From contig NC_063159.1 of assembly GCF_020921035.1 (NCBI RefSeq), positions 8,658,501 through 8,722,500 on the forward strand: a DNA stretch of 64,000 nt. The letters run 5' to 3'. How positions within the stretch are numbered: position 1 is the stretch's first letter; the number at the start of each line of letters is the position of its first letter. Below the pieces are notes generated by a model that did not search any database, was not told where the DNA came from, and saw only the letters and a list, made by a program, of their open reading frames with translations. The position numbers were made by a program, and so were the translations under genes. The stretch comes from Rhodamnia argentea (taxonomy: Eukaryota > Streptophyta > Magnoliopsida > Myrtales > Myrtaceae). Below are positions 16,189-29,800 of this stretch, piece by piece.

Positions 16189-19100
16189 ATGGCGGCCGAA
16201 AGAATGCGAGGAGAGACGGAGGAGACCGCAGCGGGATCGTTATTTCTGAACCAATCAGCCTTCCAAAAGCTGATCCACAGCTCTCCTGAGGGTGAGTTGA
16301 TCAGCTTTGCTCTCCGGTTGTGTGAACTCCTGGCTGTGTTCTCGCACTCGACCCATTACCCTCCGAATTTACTGTGTCTAGAAATTAATATTACGTCTAA
16401 ATTCCATTTATTTCTCAGAAAATGATCAATTTAGAAAATATTTCTACAAAAATAATTTAAAATATAACTGAATGTAATGAAAATAATGAAATATAAATCG
16501 TTTAAAAGAGATGGGATTTGCTTTTATAGAATGATGATCATAATGAGCAAGTTTGCATATTATTTCGGTTTGGACTGCGCCCATAAAATTGCCGATTAAA
16601 AACCTCCAAAACAACTTCCCATTCTTTTTCCGCTCCCTCTTGGACTAAATACACTCCTTGTCACATGTTTTGACCATATTACCCCTCATGGGATCACATT
16701 TTAGCCGATTATACCTAGATGATCATTAAGTTAAATGTGGGGCCATTTTGACCTTCTTCTATCTCTTGCTTGTTCGTCATCTTCTTTGACCTCCTTGACT
16801 TGTCAATGTCTTTAATGGTTTGTTACTCAAAGAAAATCACATCTCGACTTCTAACGGCTTCTTTGTGATTGGATCCGACGGCTTGTAACCAAACTCTTTA
16901 TTTCCATAACTTAAGAAATTACATTGCTTTGAACACGTTCAAATGATTGCACAAAGCATCTCCGATCTCTTTGTGAAACATTCCCTTAAGAGGAACTAAT
17001 AGAGAAAGGTTTATCAAATTCACAATTGTTCTCATCGCTTCACCTCAGAATGGCTTAGACAACCTCGAATGAGAGAGCATACACCAAATCCGGTCATTAA
17101 TTATCTAGTTCATTCTCTAGTCCGGGTAGAGACCAAAGGTCTTGAGCGATCTGCTAATCCATTAGGTTGCGGTGTTTTCGAAACGATTTGCTCGAGCCCG
17201 GACTTCTATATTCACTATCGTTGTCGGCTCGAGCACATTTAAGATTTTTCTCAATTTCTCTTTCCATGTCAACATAAAAAAAAAAATGTTTGAAAGCTTC
17301 CAACACCCGATCTTTTGATTTCAAAGCAGTGGCCCACACTTTTCCAAAACAATTGCCAATAAATGTCATGTAGACCACCTAGTGTTTTAGCATCCGTACG
17401 ATAAACATTAGTGTGAACTAAATCAAGTATATTTGATTTCATGTACAGAGAAACTATGAAATGAAAATTCATGTTGCTTTCCTATTAGGTAGTGGGGTAC
17501 GTTCTTCCATATTTCTCTCTTTCAATTGTAAAAGTTCTTTCTAGCAAGATTTCCAAGCCCCTTCTTGCTGAGTTGACTAAGTTTCATATGCTATAAGTCA
17601 AATTAGGTCCATTGGCCTATGGTCATTTACTTAAGAAAGAATGAATTATTCGTAAATCCTCTATAGGTGTAAAACTATCATTACACAGTGATGGTCGGAT
17701 CGGGTGACATGCGTGTTTGGAGTTAGATTTGTAACCAAATCCTTCCACATGTCGACTAATCGAACTTGTAAACAATCTCTTACATTTCGGAAAAAAAAAA
17801 AAAATCTCTTACACCGACAAGAGACCAAATAAAAATTCAGAAATTAGTTAATATTGTTTAAAACCATGAACAGGCTTGGGTTAAAGAATTTCGGGCTTGA
17901 TGCCCCGACCCGGGCCCGGCCATTTATCGGGTTCGAAATCAAATTACGGTTGTCGACCGACTTGTTCTCGTCTTCTGTACAGTGGTTTGAGAACGTTGCC
18001 TTGCCTCGCGCTAAATGCGAACTCTCTCTTTCGTCCCTCCTCCTCCTCCTCCTTCTTCCGCTTCCATTGTAACATCATCGATCCGAGCTCTGCGACTGGC
18101 GATTCCGTTTCCGTCGTCTCCGTACTGCAATCTCAGTCGCAAGCGCGAGGGCAAAGTGGAGGCCAGCACCCGAATGGCCGAGAACGACGGGAAAGACGAC
18201 GGTGTTGCCTCGAAGTCGAAGCTCGCTGCCCACGTCGATCGAATCAGGCAACGGTTCCATGGGCAGTCGACTGGTACTCCTCGGAGCTTTCTCGATTTCC
18301 TGCGTACTCCCACGCGTTTACTGTTGTATCGGCCGAAATTGAAGTCGCCATTGTGTTGCTCTGTCCGCCTATGTCTATCTGGTGTTGACTCCGAGATTGT
18401 GCTGACAATTATGTTGAACGCGTGTTGGCGATTGATTGACATTTTGCCATCTTTTCCGGCTCAATTTGAGGAAATCTAACGCTAGTTTTATTCGTTCCAA
18501 TAGCTGGAATTTCAGCTGATTTGCTCTGTTATTCGCGTGTGGAACCACATTTCTCATGCGAGCACTACTTGGAGGGCTTGATGTAGAAGCCGAGAAAGGT
18601 GGAGAACCCTTGTAGAGTTAGGTTGATTTTGCAAACGTGCTTTGGAGGAAGGTTTTTTTAACCAAACCATCAATTGGGACAACTGGAGTGGCTTTTTTTT
18701 TTTTTTTTTTTGTGGTAAATCTGGAGTGGCCTTTTTTGTTATTGCATAGGTTCAAAAGACAGTCTTTTTGGACGGACGGCTATAAAAATCGTAGATTCGT
18801 AACAGAACTTCCAATGAAGCCGTAGAAAAAGCAAACCGAGGGTGAATATAATATCGTGTTAGGTCAAATCAGAGTTTGACAACGTGAATTTAGTCCATAT
18901 CACTGATGGTTCATTTCCTTTTGTTTTTTCCCTGGAATTTAAGCTCGATGCAACGATCTTTGCCATAATATTCGAACGCACTTCTTTATTCACCGGTTGT
19001 CAACTCGAATGCATTTCAGCTTCTTTTTGGTTTCTCTTTCCATGTTAACATGAAAATGTTTGAGAGCTTCCAATACCTGGTTTTTAGATCCCAAAGAAAC

Positions 19101-22100
19101 TGCTATACTTTTCTAGAACAATCACCAATAAATCACTGAATATAATGCACCACCAAGTGTTCTAGCATCCATGCAACAATCATTTGTGTGAACTAAATCA
19201 AGTATATTTGATCTCTTGTTTGGGAGGAACTATGAAATGAAAATCTATGTTTCTTACCTGTTAGGTAGTGAGTATGTTCCTTCAGATTTCTCTATTTTCA
19301 ATGGTAGAATGTTCTTTCTAGCGGGAGTTTCAAGCCTCTTATTTTGAGATGATCAAGTCTCATATGCCATAGGTCAACTAGGCAAGATGGTTTTCAAGAG
19401 ACGGCCCATGAGGTACTTGGAGACATTGGTTGATATAGTTTCACTGGTCCAAAGGCCTCCATTTGAAGAGCCTAAAAGTAAATCTTCTTTGTTAACATTC
19501 TCTGAGAAGATGATTTCAAAGGGGAAGAATTCTCAGCGTGTTATTGATTTTTATCATTATTACTTTTTTTGCCTGGGGGAGGGGGGCAGCAATATGTCGG
19601 GCTGTCAAACTTATGAAGTACAATTGATATGGTAATATAATAATTCGAGTCCCTGCCTTATTAGATGGTTGGGAGAAGTGCTGGGAGCAAGGATTTACCC
19701 CATGGGATCTAGGACGACCGACCCCAATAATCCAGCAGCTTTACCGGATGGGTGCTCTTCCAAAAGGCAGGGCTCTTATTCCAGGATGTGGCACTGTAAG
19801 TGGTACCATCGCTTCAATTATTTGAGCAACCTATGAGATCCAAAACAGATATTGCTGCTTTGGCCCTTACGAGGTTCCTTGAATATGGCAGGGCTATGAT
19901 GTGGTGTCTATTGCATGTCCTGAACGCTATGTTGTGGGAATAGACATATCAGAAATCGCCATAAAGAGAGCAATACAGGTAAGAACACTTCTTGGCCTTG
20001 AATTTATGCATCATGCTGGTGATTTGGGCATTACATCCTTGCTTTCTTTTGGGTGTGGATTATCTCTTCTTTCGTATGTAGTACATATAAGCTCCACAAC
20101 AACTGACAAACTGCCAATCCGAAATAATTTGAATTGGTAGAAGTTATTCAAGTGCAATTTTGTTGATCATAAGTACATATTGTCAATTCCTCTGCTTTCC
20201 TGTATGTTGCACCTTATTTCAGTAACCCATGAAGGTGATGATCTGACACTTTCCTTTGTTTTTGCTCCAAGTTGCACTTGCGGAACTATAAAATTTCTGG
20301 GGCTACTATCAGTGGAAACTGCTAGGGACTAGTAATGACGCATTTCCTTCTTTAGTAGTGCCAGTTCAAGGGGCTTATCAGCTGCATAATTTTCACATAA
20401 TTATCACTGTTAGAATGCTGTGACATGCTGAGAACGAAGAGATTGTCGCTTTGCTACTTGCTAGTCATGTCAGTTTACCAGTGGATAGACATCAACAGAG
20501 AATCATTTGAGTGGAGTATTATCTCTTCTTTGTTTTTACTTTTTACATAGATTTGGTATCGGAGCACCATGTAGTAATCCATTTATAATAGTGAATTAGC
20601 TCATTTGTGCTTAGGTGGTTCATTAATTAGATGGCATGCCAGCAACTATTTTTATTGCTGAGATTAGTGAAGGATGCCTTTAAATTCCAAAGAAGCTCTC
20701 ATTCCAGAATATGCTTGGTATGTCACTTCATCTATTTTTATTCCTGAGATTATGTCTTCTATGTTTTCACGTGAGATTTGGTACCGGAGTACCATTTAGT
20801 TTATTCCATTATACATTTATAAGTGTGGATTAGCTCTTTTGTGCTTGGTTGGTTCATTAATTTGGCAATGCTATAGCATGCCAGCATCTATTTTATTCTT
20901 GAGATTAATGAAGGATGCATTTTAATTCCAAAGTGAAGCTCTTGTGCTAGAATATGCTTTGTATTGTTTTCCTCTTCAGTGAGTGTGTTTCACACGATTG
21001 AAAAAGCTGATGTGGTCTAGAACTTAAGTACGTGTTCCATAGTGAGATGTTTGCTTAGCTGATTCTCTTTTCAAAAGTCTCATTCAATATCTTATGCATG
21101 AGGCAGCTATTCTCTTCATCACCAAATACAAATCATTTCATCTTCCTGAAGGAGGATTTCTTCACTTGGCATCCAACCGAGCTCTTTGATCTTATTTTTG
21201 ATTATACGTAAGACAAATCAAGCCATTCATGTTCTTTCCATCTTCTTCCATTTCTGTGAGAAAATTAATGGTGATCGGATTTTGCTTTTCCCCGCAACAA
21301 GCAGGTTCTTTTGTGCGATTGAGCCAAAAATGAGAGTAGCATGGGCAGAGCGAATGAGTGGATTATTGAGACCAGAAGGCGAGCTGATCACCCTGATGTT
21401 TCCGGTTCTATTTTTTACTCTCTAATATGCTTTTCTTATTCCTTTCTATTGATGCTTCTTTTTCGCGATTGAACCGAATTAATTTGACTGTGTAAATCGG
21501 TCTTTGAATGGACTTGGGAAATTTGTGAATGCTATTAAGGTCCACATTCCTATGATGGCTGAAGAATGTGAAAAAATAATAGCACATTTCACTTTGCTTT
21601 TTTTTTTTCCTCCTTTTTCCTCTCTTTTTTTTTTTGGGTAAGGCCCTTTTTCCTCTCTTTTCTTTTTCCCACTTTCATAAAAAAAAAGTTTTCAGCCATT
21701 TTTAAAGCTCCAGGTTTCTGAGGTTAATCTCTTGTTCTTTACTGATTGTAGGATGCTCCATGATAGTTCTTTGAACATCTGATGGTTATAATTGATTGTT
21801 GAAGTATATGTCAGACTAGATCAATATATCTTATGGCTCTTGGTTGGTTGTGCAGATCAGCGATCACATTGGTGGACCTCCTTATAAAGTATCAATATCA
21901 GAGTAAGCACTAATTGTTTAATTTGGTCTAGATGCAAGTGTAGTTTATAAGTGTGTCGTGAGCAGAATGCTGTGTAATATAAGCTATAGTAAATGCCATA
22001 TTTGCCATTAGCTTTATGGTCTACAAAATAGGCTAATTTGTATTTGTACAGTTATGAGGAAGTATTGTGTCCCCTGGGCTTCAAGGCTATCTCCATAATG

Positions 22101-22699
22101 GATAATGAACTGGCTGTTGGGCCCCGCAAGGTATGTCTAGATGGTTGTTATTATTCTTGATGTGAAGTTATGGTTGTTGATTATTAGATGCACCATTGAT
22201 ATTTACTTGGTTCGTGCCCTTGTAATGTTGTGAGACATTCTAAGTTGATTCACTTAATTGATACTTCACAGAATTGGAATAGTTCAAATTGAAAGGCATA
22301 CCAAAGACGAATAGGGACAAACAGGACCGAAACTCTACACCCGCTATTTGAGAATTGAGAGCTCTTTACTCTGGGCTAGGTTGATCTCATTAAGCTGTTT
22401 ATGGTGGGACAAGCAGTGAAGTAGTGTTGTTGGTGGTTTTATCGTTTCTCACTGGTTTATCATCTAGACTTTAATTAACTGATGAAGCTTTACCAAAACT
22501 GTTAAATGCAAAGATTTGTCGGCAGTGTATGCAACAATTCTCTTCCTGTTGCATACAGAAGAGGGAAAAGGTCGCTGTCTCGTCATGCGAGTCAGGCGTG
22601 CGCTCATATATCAAAGAGCTCTAACATGACTTTTCTGTTTTCCAGGGAAAGGAAAAGATTGGAAGGTGGAAGAAGATAAGAAGCAACTCTTCGCTGTGA
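16189..22699 (+). CDS. HOL: HOL-type thiol/halide methyltransferase
   Basis: This SAM-dependent methyltransferase methylates halides, thiocyanate and other thiols to volatile products (HARMLESS TO OZONE LAYER family). Exons: 16189-16291, 19665-19795, 19892-19978, 21107-21207, 21305-21404, 21856-21902, 22052-22130 and 22646-22699. They give 233 aa, the usual size. Features seen are [23 protein letters not shown] motif I in [13 protein letters not shown], the acidic loop [51 protein letters not shown] and a basic end [11 protein letters not shown]. Exon 1a encodes [13 protein letters not shown] and [10 protein letters not shown] and ends in phase 1. A second first exon with the same phase lies inside intron 1 (18015-18273). 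Intron 1 is 3.4 kb and holds copia fragments. The plausible alternative is that exon 1a is left from a lost tandem HOL copy and exon 1b is the true start. Confidence 0.92.
16800..17640 (-). mobile_element. Ty1/copia pol fragment (pre-integrase and integrase region)
   Basis: Minus-strand translation shows integrase-type words (for example [20 protein letters not shown] and the start of a GAG-pre-integrase block). No LTRs are seen. It is a broken fossil with several breaks, lying antisense in HOL intron 1. It looks old. Confidence 0.75.
18015..18273 (+). CDS. HOL: Alternative HOL first exon with putative plastid transit peptide
   Basis: From the ATG at 18015 an open frame runs to a GT donor after 18273 and ends in phase 1, so it can splice to the same HOL exon 2 at 19665 (junction Q-S-T-D-G-W-E-K). 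The N-terminal 50 residues are rich in Ser, Ala, Pro and Arg with almost no acids ([20 protein letters not shown]), as in chloroplast transit peptides. An internal ATG at 18174 ([16 protein letters not shown]) would give a cytosolic form of about 232 aa; the long form is about 285 aa. The local GC rise also looks like a gene 5' end. Which first exon is used cannot be told from sequence alone. Confidence 0.6.
18955..19390 (-). mobile_element. Second Ty1/copia pol fragment in HOL intron 1
   Basis: This segment repeats the pre-integrase/integrase part seen at about 17250-17600 in the same orientation, at moderate identity. The two fragments bracket HOL exon 1b. It is a broken fossil without LTRs. 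Confidence 0.7.
20521..20960. repeat. Diverged tandem duplication in HOL intron 3
   Basis: Two copies of about 200 bp lie side by side (about 20521-20720 and 20753-20960). Shared words include GGATGC, GAATATGCTT, GGTTCATTAATT and GATTTGGTA. The copies differ by many substitutions and small indels, so the duplication is not recent. No coding potential. Confidence 0.75.
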
Positions 22700-23754
22700 T
22701 ATCTTACAACATTCTCAATCCCCCATCTCGTTGTGCGTCAATCAGAAACTACAAAGCAAGAAGTAGAAGTGGGGAGGCAAATTTGCTTTCCCTCTTTCCC
22801 CTCATTTCTCCTTCAGTCTATGAAAATTTTGGAACTTCTATATGAACAGATACTCTGGACTTGATCACCAAACATGCCAACTGATTCATCTCGAAATATG
22901 AGCTGGCTGCGAGCTTGATGGTGAGTAAGAAAAGCACTTTCCAAAGTTGTTTAAAAGAAGGAGCAAGACCTGATTGTATCCTCTAACTTCAAGACTTTTA
23001 CAGTTCTACCTCGTTGTTTAATGTCAATTCGAGTTCTTTCTGATCATCAAAAAAATTCCATCAGTGCAATCGTTCACGTAGGTTTAAGTTTTACTGACTC
23101 GCGACAACAGCATCGAGCAAGGTTTTATCGTTGAAGCCGTCGTTCCATATTATTAATTCCAATGTAGAGTCCATAAGCTGCGAAATGCTTATCCAAGAAC
23201 GTGGAGAGACAAAGATAGGCCTTTTGAAATTGCAAGGAGATGGACGATTGACTTTCTACTGTTACAATCGTAGTATGTTCGGACCTTTCGGAGACTCCGG
23301 GTTATTCCAGGAGGCGATGATCTCATGACATCTCGGATCAATAATTTTTAGGATAAGGGGCTCGAGTTGTCTGGGATTTGAACCTCAGATAGCTGAATTT
23401 TTTTTTTTTGGTCAATTTTCCATGTTTGACAATGGAATTGACTTTGTGGATTTTTTCCCATTATTTTCTCATTTTGGTGAACCACCTTGGCGAAAATATT
23501 GCAGCACGATGTGCGCGAGCTCTGTCTTGGGGAAGTGAAGGGAGATTGAAACTGGCATTGTCATTTTGACAAATTTTCGCGGGAAAAGCCACACGAACGA
23601 CGTCACACGTGTGTGGCCACGACAACTACCAACGAACTGAAACTGTCTCGCTCCCTCTGCTTCGTCTTACATTCTTGTCCCTTCGCTTCCATCAACCTCG
23701 CCTCTCTTCTCGCTCTTCACTCCCGTTCCCATCCTTCACTTCTCTCTCCTCTCT
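22700..23754. other. HOL 3' region and 5PTase upstream region
   Basis: The left part should hold the HOL 3' untranslated region. The right part (about 23.4-23.75 kb) should hold the promoter of the downstream 5-phosphatase. CACGTGTG near 23605 contains an ACGT core typical of bZIP sites. No gene seen. Confidence 0.4.
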
Positions 23755-23793
23755 TTCTCTCTCTCTCTCTCTCTGAAACTTTCTCTGATCTCC

Positions 23794-23836
<43 letters not shown>
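23755..23836 (+). repeat. CT-rich leader of the 5-phosphatase gene
   Basis: Two CT runs (about 23755-23774 and 23796-23836) sit directly upstream of the start codon at 23879, in the presumed 5' untranslated region. This is a pyrimidine-rich leader of the kind common in plant genes. Confidence 0.85.
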
Positions 23837-23838
<2 letters not shown>

Positions 23839-23878
23839 ATTAGCGCAACCGAATCACTTTGTGGAAAAATCACATGAA

Positions 23879-26800
23879 ATGGATGGCGAGCGAATGGAAG
23901 ACGAAGACAGGGACGCGATCGCTTCCCTGAGCTCCGTCCCTCCGCCACGCAAGATCCACTCCTACAGCCAGCAGCTCCGCGGCTCCTCCTCCTCCCACAA
24001 GAAGGGCCACCAGATCCGCAAGCACAGCCTCGACGACGACCGCATCCCCTCCAACATCGACCAGTTCTGCACCAATCGCTCCTCCTCCGATGAGGACGCC
24101 GACGACTTCTTCCCTTACTCCTCCACCACCTCCGCCAACGGTGACGACTCCGATTATGTCTCTCACAAGGTGGCCACTGGCGGCGACGCCTCCACCAGGG
24201 AGGATCTCCATCCCATGCCGGAGTTCGTCGCGAGTGGCGGCGGAGCAGGGATCTTCCGTGTGCCGCCGCGCTCGGCCGTGCATCCGAGCCGGCCTCCATG
24301 TCTGGAGCTGAGGCCCCATCCCCTGAAGGAGACTCAGGTGGGTAAGTTCCTCAGGAACATTGCTTGTACGGATACTCAGCTTTGGGCTGGCCAGGAGAGC
24401 GGATTGAGGGTTTGGGATCTCGAGAAGGTGTTTGAGGTCGGGTCAGGGCTCGGGGGTAGGACCCGGAGAGGTGATGAGGATGCCGCCCCGTTCCATGAGT
24501 CGGTGACAACATCACCCACCATGTGTTTGATAGTTGATTCTGGGAATAGGCTGGTGTGGACTGGTCATAAGGATGGGAAGATCAGATCCTGGAAGATGGA
24601 CCAGCCCATGGAGCAGGATGTTCCTTTCAAGGAAGGCTTGTCGTGGCAGGCGCATCGGGGTCCTGTGCTTTCCATGGCCATGACTCCTTTTGGTGAGAGA
24701 TGTGATTGAATGATTCAACCAGCGTACTTGTTCTTTGTGGCGCTGCTTTGTGTCTTAGTTTTGCATGCTTTTAGTTTGGCCTAGAGAAAACATGCCATTA
24801 AGCTATATGCTTAACACATTGAATTAGATGCTCTTCATTCTCACACGAAGAATCGAAGAATTACAGATGAATGTACAAGAAGAATTTAATTGTGTGAACC
24901 GACTTGCCAATTAATAATGTGCTCTTTGGTTCTGAGTCGGTGCTCACTATTCACATTTCACCAGCTAATATAGGACATTGGGATCTCACTCGGATATGCA
25001 CCCAACCCACCTTCCAATTAAGACGGAGAGAGCGTCACCCTTAATATTCTTTTCGCTTCGTGATTTTCCAGTTCACATTTGAATGTGCTTGATTAATTTC
25101 CCGGCCAAAGTGGTCGTCCATAAAGGTTGACAATGAAGTTGTGCAGCATCTGACGATGTTGAATATTCATTTTCATGCAGCATCTGACGATGTTGAATAT
25201 TCATTTTCTAGGTTATTATCCATATTGTGCATGTGGCGCATCTCTGGCAGTTCAAGTTGGTTGTTTCTATGAAAATATCCCACATCACTTGTCTATGGGG
25301 GTCCCATGGTCTTATATTGATGTGGTACGCTCTACCAGTTTAAGCCTTTAGGTCCTTGCTAACATGATATCAGTACCAGGCTCTGTAGGTTTATTCCTTG
25401 CGAGGCCCCTGTTAGTCATTTCCAAATCTCCTTAGTCTAGTTTGCACCAGGAAAAAAGCCTTAAGATATCCAGCATTGCTTGTCTATGGGATTTCAATAT
25501 TACCTTATGTCCATGTAGTCTCCTTCCACCCATCAGCTTAAGTCTTTAATTTGGACATTCAAAAAGTTTCCGTACTTGATTTTGTGAACAAGTATGTTAA
25601 TTCCAGGGAACTATTTTTAGTGAACTAGAGCAGGCATGATTGACGGAACTTGCAGGTGATATGGAGATGAAAATAGGCCGATGTGAGGGTCATGTTCGAC
25701 TCCCAAGTTGAACGCTTGCTTTGTGAACTGTAATCATCTTTGATTCCAGTCCCAAGTGACTGCAGCATGTGCCCGGTCCATATCCTTTGTGATGTTTAAA
25801 ATAAAGATGGTCGAATCAGTCAACTGCTTCAATTGTGAAGCTCTACTGCTTTTACTGTCCTGTTATTCTTTCAGAATTCTCTTGCTCTCAAAGGACAGTT
25901 TACATGACCAGGAATGGACAGTTCACTGTTCTAATGATTTCTGCCTGCATCTGCATTTGTACTGTTACTACAGTTTGAATTTGAAACTTGCATGCTGACC
26001 TATTAATGTTAATTCATATAGGTGATCTTTGGACTGGATTCGAAGGTGGCATTATCAAAATATGGCCATGGGAAACCATTGAAAAATCTCTCTCTCTAAC
26101 ACCAGAGGAAAAACACATGGCTGCTCTACTGGTGGAGAGATCATTCATAGACCTAAAGAGTCAAGTCACCGTCAATGGTGCTTGTAGCATTTCTTCTTCA
26201 GACGTGAAGTGTTTATTAGCAGATAATGTTAGAGGAAAAGTTTGGGCTGTGGGACCCCTCTCGTTTTCAAAATGGTATGTGTCTTAAGACATCTCTTCTT
26301 TGGAACTGGCCTTGTGTCCATCTTATGAAAATCTCTTGTGTAACTTGTTGACAAGGAAAATTTGCATGGAATGGCTCAAAAAGAGAAAAGGTATTAGTCA
26401 ATTGTCAAACTTAGTCACTGATTCTGGATGAGCATGCTGTCCAATTAAAATCGGTTGGTTCATTCTAGAGATCATTCTTCTTATTCAACTTAATTGGACT
26501 TTCTAGAAGTACTTTTCTGTGGATGAGGTTAGTGTCTTTCCAATTGCGTGTTTTTTTTTTTTTGGTCGAATAATTGTGTGTTGTTTAACTGCAAGATTAA
26601 TTGGTAGAAAATATGATTTGAAGGCTAGCTAGCTTAGCTTTTATTTGGATCTTGCGTTGAAAAGACATTTTGCTTTATGCTCTTATATATGTAGATGTTC
26701 TATTTGATAGCCATTGATCACTAAGTTGAATATAATGTTAACTAGCTTCAGATTCCCAATATGAATTCTTTAGGCTTTCGGGTATAAGTTCAGATGTAGG

Positions 26801-29800
26801 ATTTTAAGAATTGTTAGGACGCTCAAACAGGGATATATATAGCTTGAGCATTCCAGCATGTCGATTAGAAAGCTAATGTAGAAATGTTTCGGTATGAAAC
26901 TCATTTCAAGGACAATCTTCTTGCTTTTGAAGATATTCAGTTTCAACATGGTAATTGTTTGCAGGAATGCTCGCACCAAAGAACTTTTGAAATGTTTTAA
27001 CATAGATGGTCAGAGCGAGAACAGGGTTGATGTTGCTTCAGTGCCAGATCAAGCAGTGGAAGATGAAATGAAAGTAAAATTTGTCTCTACTTCGAAAAAG
27101 GAGAAATCTCAGAGCACTAGTTTTTTGCAGCGGTCTCGTAATGCCATAATGGGAGCTGCTGATGCAGTTCGTCGAGTGGCTACAAAGGGTGCTGGGGCAT
27201 TTACGGAAGAAAATACCAAGAAAACAGAAGCAATTGTTCAGACTGCCGATGGAATGATTTGGACTGGATGCTCAAATGGTTTACTGGTGCAGTGGGATGG
27301 ACGTGGAAACCGTTTGCAAGATTTTAATCACCATGCTTGTGCAGTTCTATGCTTCTGTACTCTTGGAACCCGAATTTATATAGGCTATATCAGTGGATTA
27401 ATCCAGGTCACGGACCTTGAGGGAAATGTAATTGCAGGGTGGATTGCTCACAGCAGCCCAGTGATTAAATTGGCAGTTGGCAGACATTATATATATAGCT
27501 TAGCTACTCATGGTGGCATACGTGGGTGGAATATAACATCTCCGGGACCTATTGACAGCATTCTGCGGTCAGAATTGTCCGCAAAGGAAGAAATATACAC
27601 AAGACAACACAACGTCAAAATATTAGTTGGCACATGGAATGTTGGCCAGGGAAGAGCTTCTCAGGAAGCACTTTCATTGTGGTTAGGTTCTGCTGCCTCA
27701 GATGTTGGAATTGTTGTTGTTGGGTGCCAAGAAGTGGAGATGGGCGCCGGGTTTCTCGCGATGTCAGCTGCAAAAGAAACTGTATGATTTCTTTGACTTC
27801 TATTGATGATTGACAATGAGTCAATTGTGCTATGCTTCAGGGTTCTTTTGTTTCTCGATAGAGAATGTGGATAATAGACAAGTCTCATTCTCTAGGCCTT
27901 ATGGGGGGGACCAAGTTCTATTGAAATATCCTTTTCATTTTCTGAAATCTGGTTACCCAATAATTCACTCCATCATTTGACAGAGAACACTTGGTGATTG
28001 CTGACACCATCAGCCAATTAATGAATCCCTCAATGGAAAGATCTTTCCTTTTCTTTCTTTTCTGTAGATATTTCCTAGAGAAACAGTTGTTGAAGTTTTT
28101 TCATTCATATGATCCTCTATGCTTGGCACTTGGGGGCATGCATGTTCAAGCATTTATTTGATGCATACTTATTGTTGGAGTTTTTCTCAGAATGAGTTTT
28201 GACATAGTCTGCCCATTTTAGGTAGGGCTGGAAGGGAGTTCAATTGGACATTGGTGGCTGGATACTATTGGGAAGTCTTTGGATGAAGGAAATACTTTCG
28301 AGCGTATGGGGTCTAGGCAGTTGGCTGGGTTGCTCATAGCTATCTGGTAAGTACTTGCACGATAACTGCAAATGCAATGTTAACGGGTCAATGACTAGGG
28401 CATTTTTGCAATTTTGGAGTAACCAAATTCTATTTTACAATCCATGGTACCACATATTTGACTTCACCTTCATCGACGTCCTTTAGTGTATTGGCCCTTA
28501 TGCTGCATCTTCTGGTTTTATGATCTCAATATCTTGCGTACGCAGCTTAATTTGGTCTTACTTTTTAACTTCCAAAGGGCCAACATTCAATATCCCTTAC
28601 CCAACATATTTTCCCATTGCATCTTTGGGTCTCTGAGCTCTTATTTTGCTGTATTTTGTACAGGGTTAGAAAGGACCTCAGAACACACGTTGGAGATGTT
28701 GATGTGGCAGCGGTTGCTTGTGGCTTTGGTCGTGCAATTGGTAATAAGGTTTGTCCCATTCCCTTATAAACCTTCTAGTTTATTTGAAGTTGAGAGTTCA
28801 TCATGTTTGCTGAAGCACACTTGGATAATTTTAAAGTTGGAGTTTGTGTACTGTCGATGTTCTCCTACCTGACATTTACTGTTGTGACCATGTCTTATTG
28901 AGCAGGGCGGTGTAGGTTTGAGAATCCGTGTCTACGACCGGATTATATGCTTTGTGAACTGTCACTTGGCAGCACATTTGGAAGCTGTCAATCGGCGGAA
29001 TGCTGATTTTGACCACATCTACCGAACTATGGCATTCAGCCGATCATATAATGTACTCACTGCTGCAGCTGGTATGGTCCCATACCTGATTTTGTCTTGC
29101 TATCTTGCCCTGTGCACATATTTATTTTGGCTACTCTATTCCTCTGGCTTGCCATTTGTGCTCTCTGTTGCAGCTGGTGTCTCCTCTTCAGCACAGATGC
29201 CTCGCAGTATGAGTGTGAGTAGTTCTTCATTTACTCTCGAATGGTATTTCTTGCCTTTGTACCCCTCCCGCAACTCAAATGAACATATTTAGATGTTGGT
29301 GTTCGCAGAGCACGAGTCACAACTCTGATGAGGGAAGACCTGATCTGTCAGAGGCAGATATGGTGGTGTTTCTTGGTGATTTCAACTACAGACTATTTGG
29401 TATAACTTATGATGAAGCAAGGGACTTTGTTTCCCAGAGAAGCTTTGATTGGCTTAGAGAAAAGGATCAACTGAGGGAAGAAATGAAGGCAGGGAAAGTA
29501 TTCCAAGGAATGCGTGAGGCAATCATCAAATTTCCTCCAACTTACAAGTTTGAACGTCACCAAGCAGGTTTAGGAGGTAAAGGACTAACAAACTAGGATC
29601 TTTGCTTCTTGCAATTATTGCAAAGTCCGAGGAACCAGATAGCTTACTGAAGGTTCCTGCAAATGGAGCTCTCGCGCCTACTTTTAATCGGTTCTTGTTT
29701 TGTTATCGGTATTGAAGGCAGTTGCTTTTCTATATCAGGATATGATTCTGGGGAGAAGAAGCGCATTCCTGCTTGGTGCGACAGAATCCTCTATCGTGAC

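Noticed and set aside
17897-18388. 163-aa plus-strand frame overlapping HOL exon 1b
   Set aside because: Other frame than the one that joins HOL exon 2; composition suggests a shadow of the GC-rich exon.
23736-24299. 187-aa minus-strand frame rich in Arg
   Set aside because: Shadow of the 5-phosphatase first exon on the opposite strand and of the CT leader.
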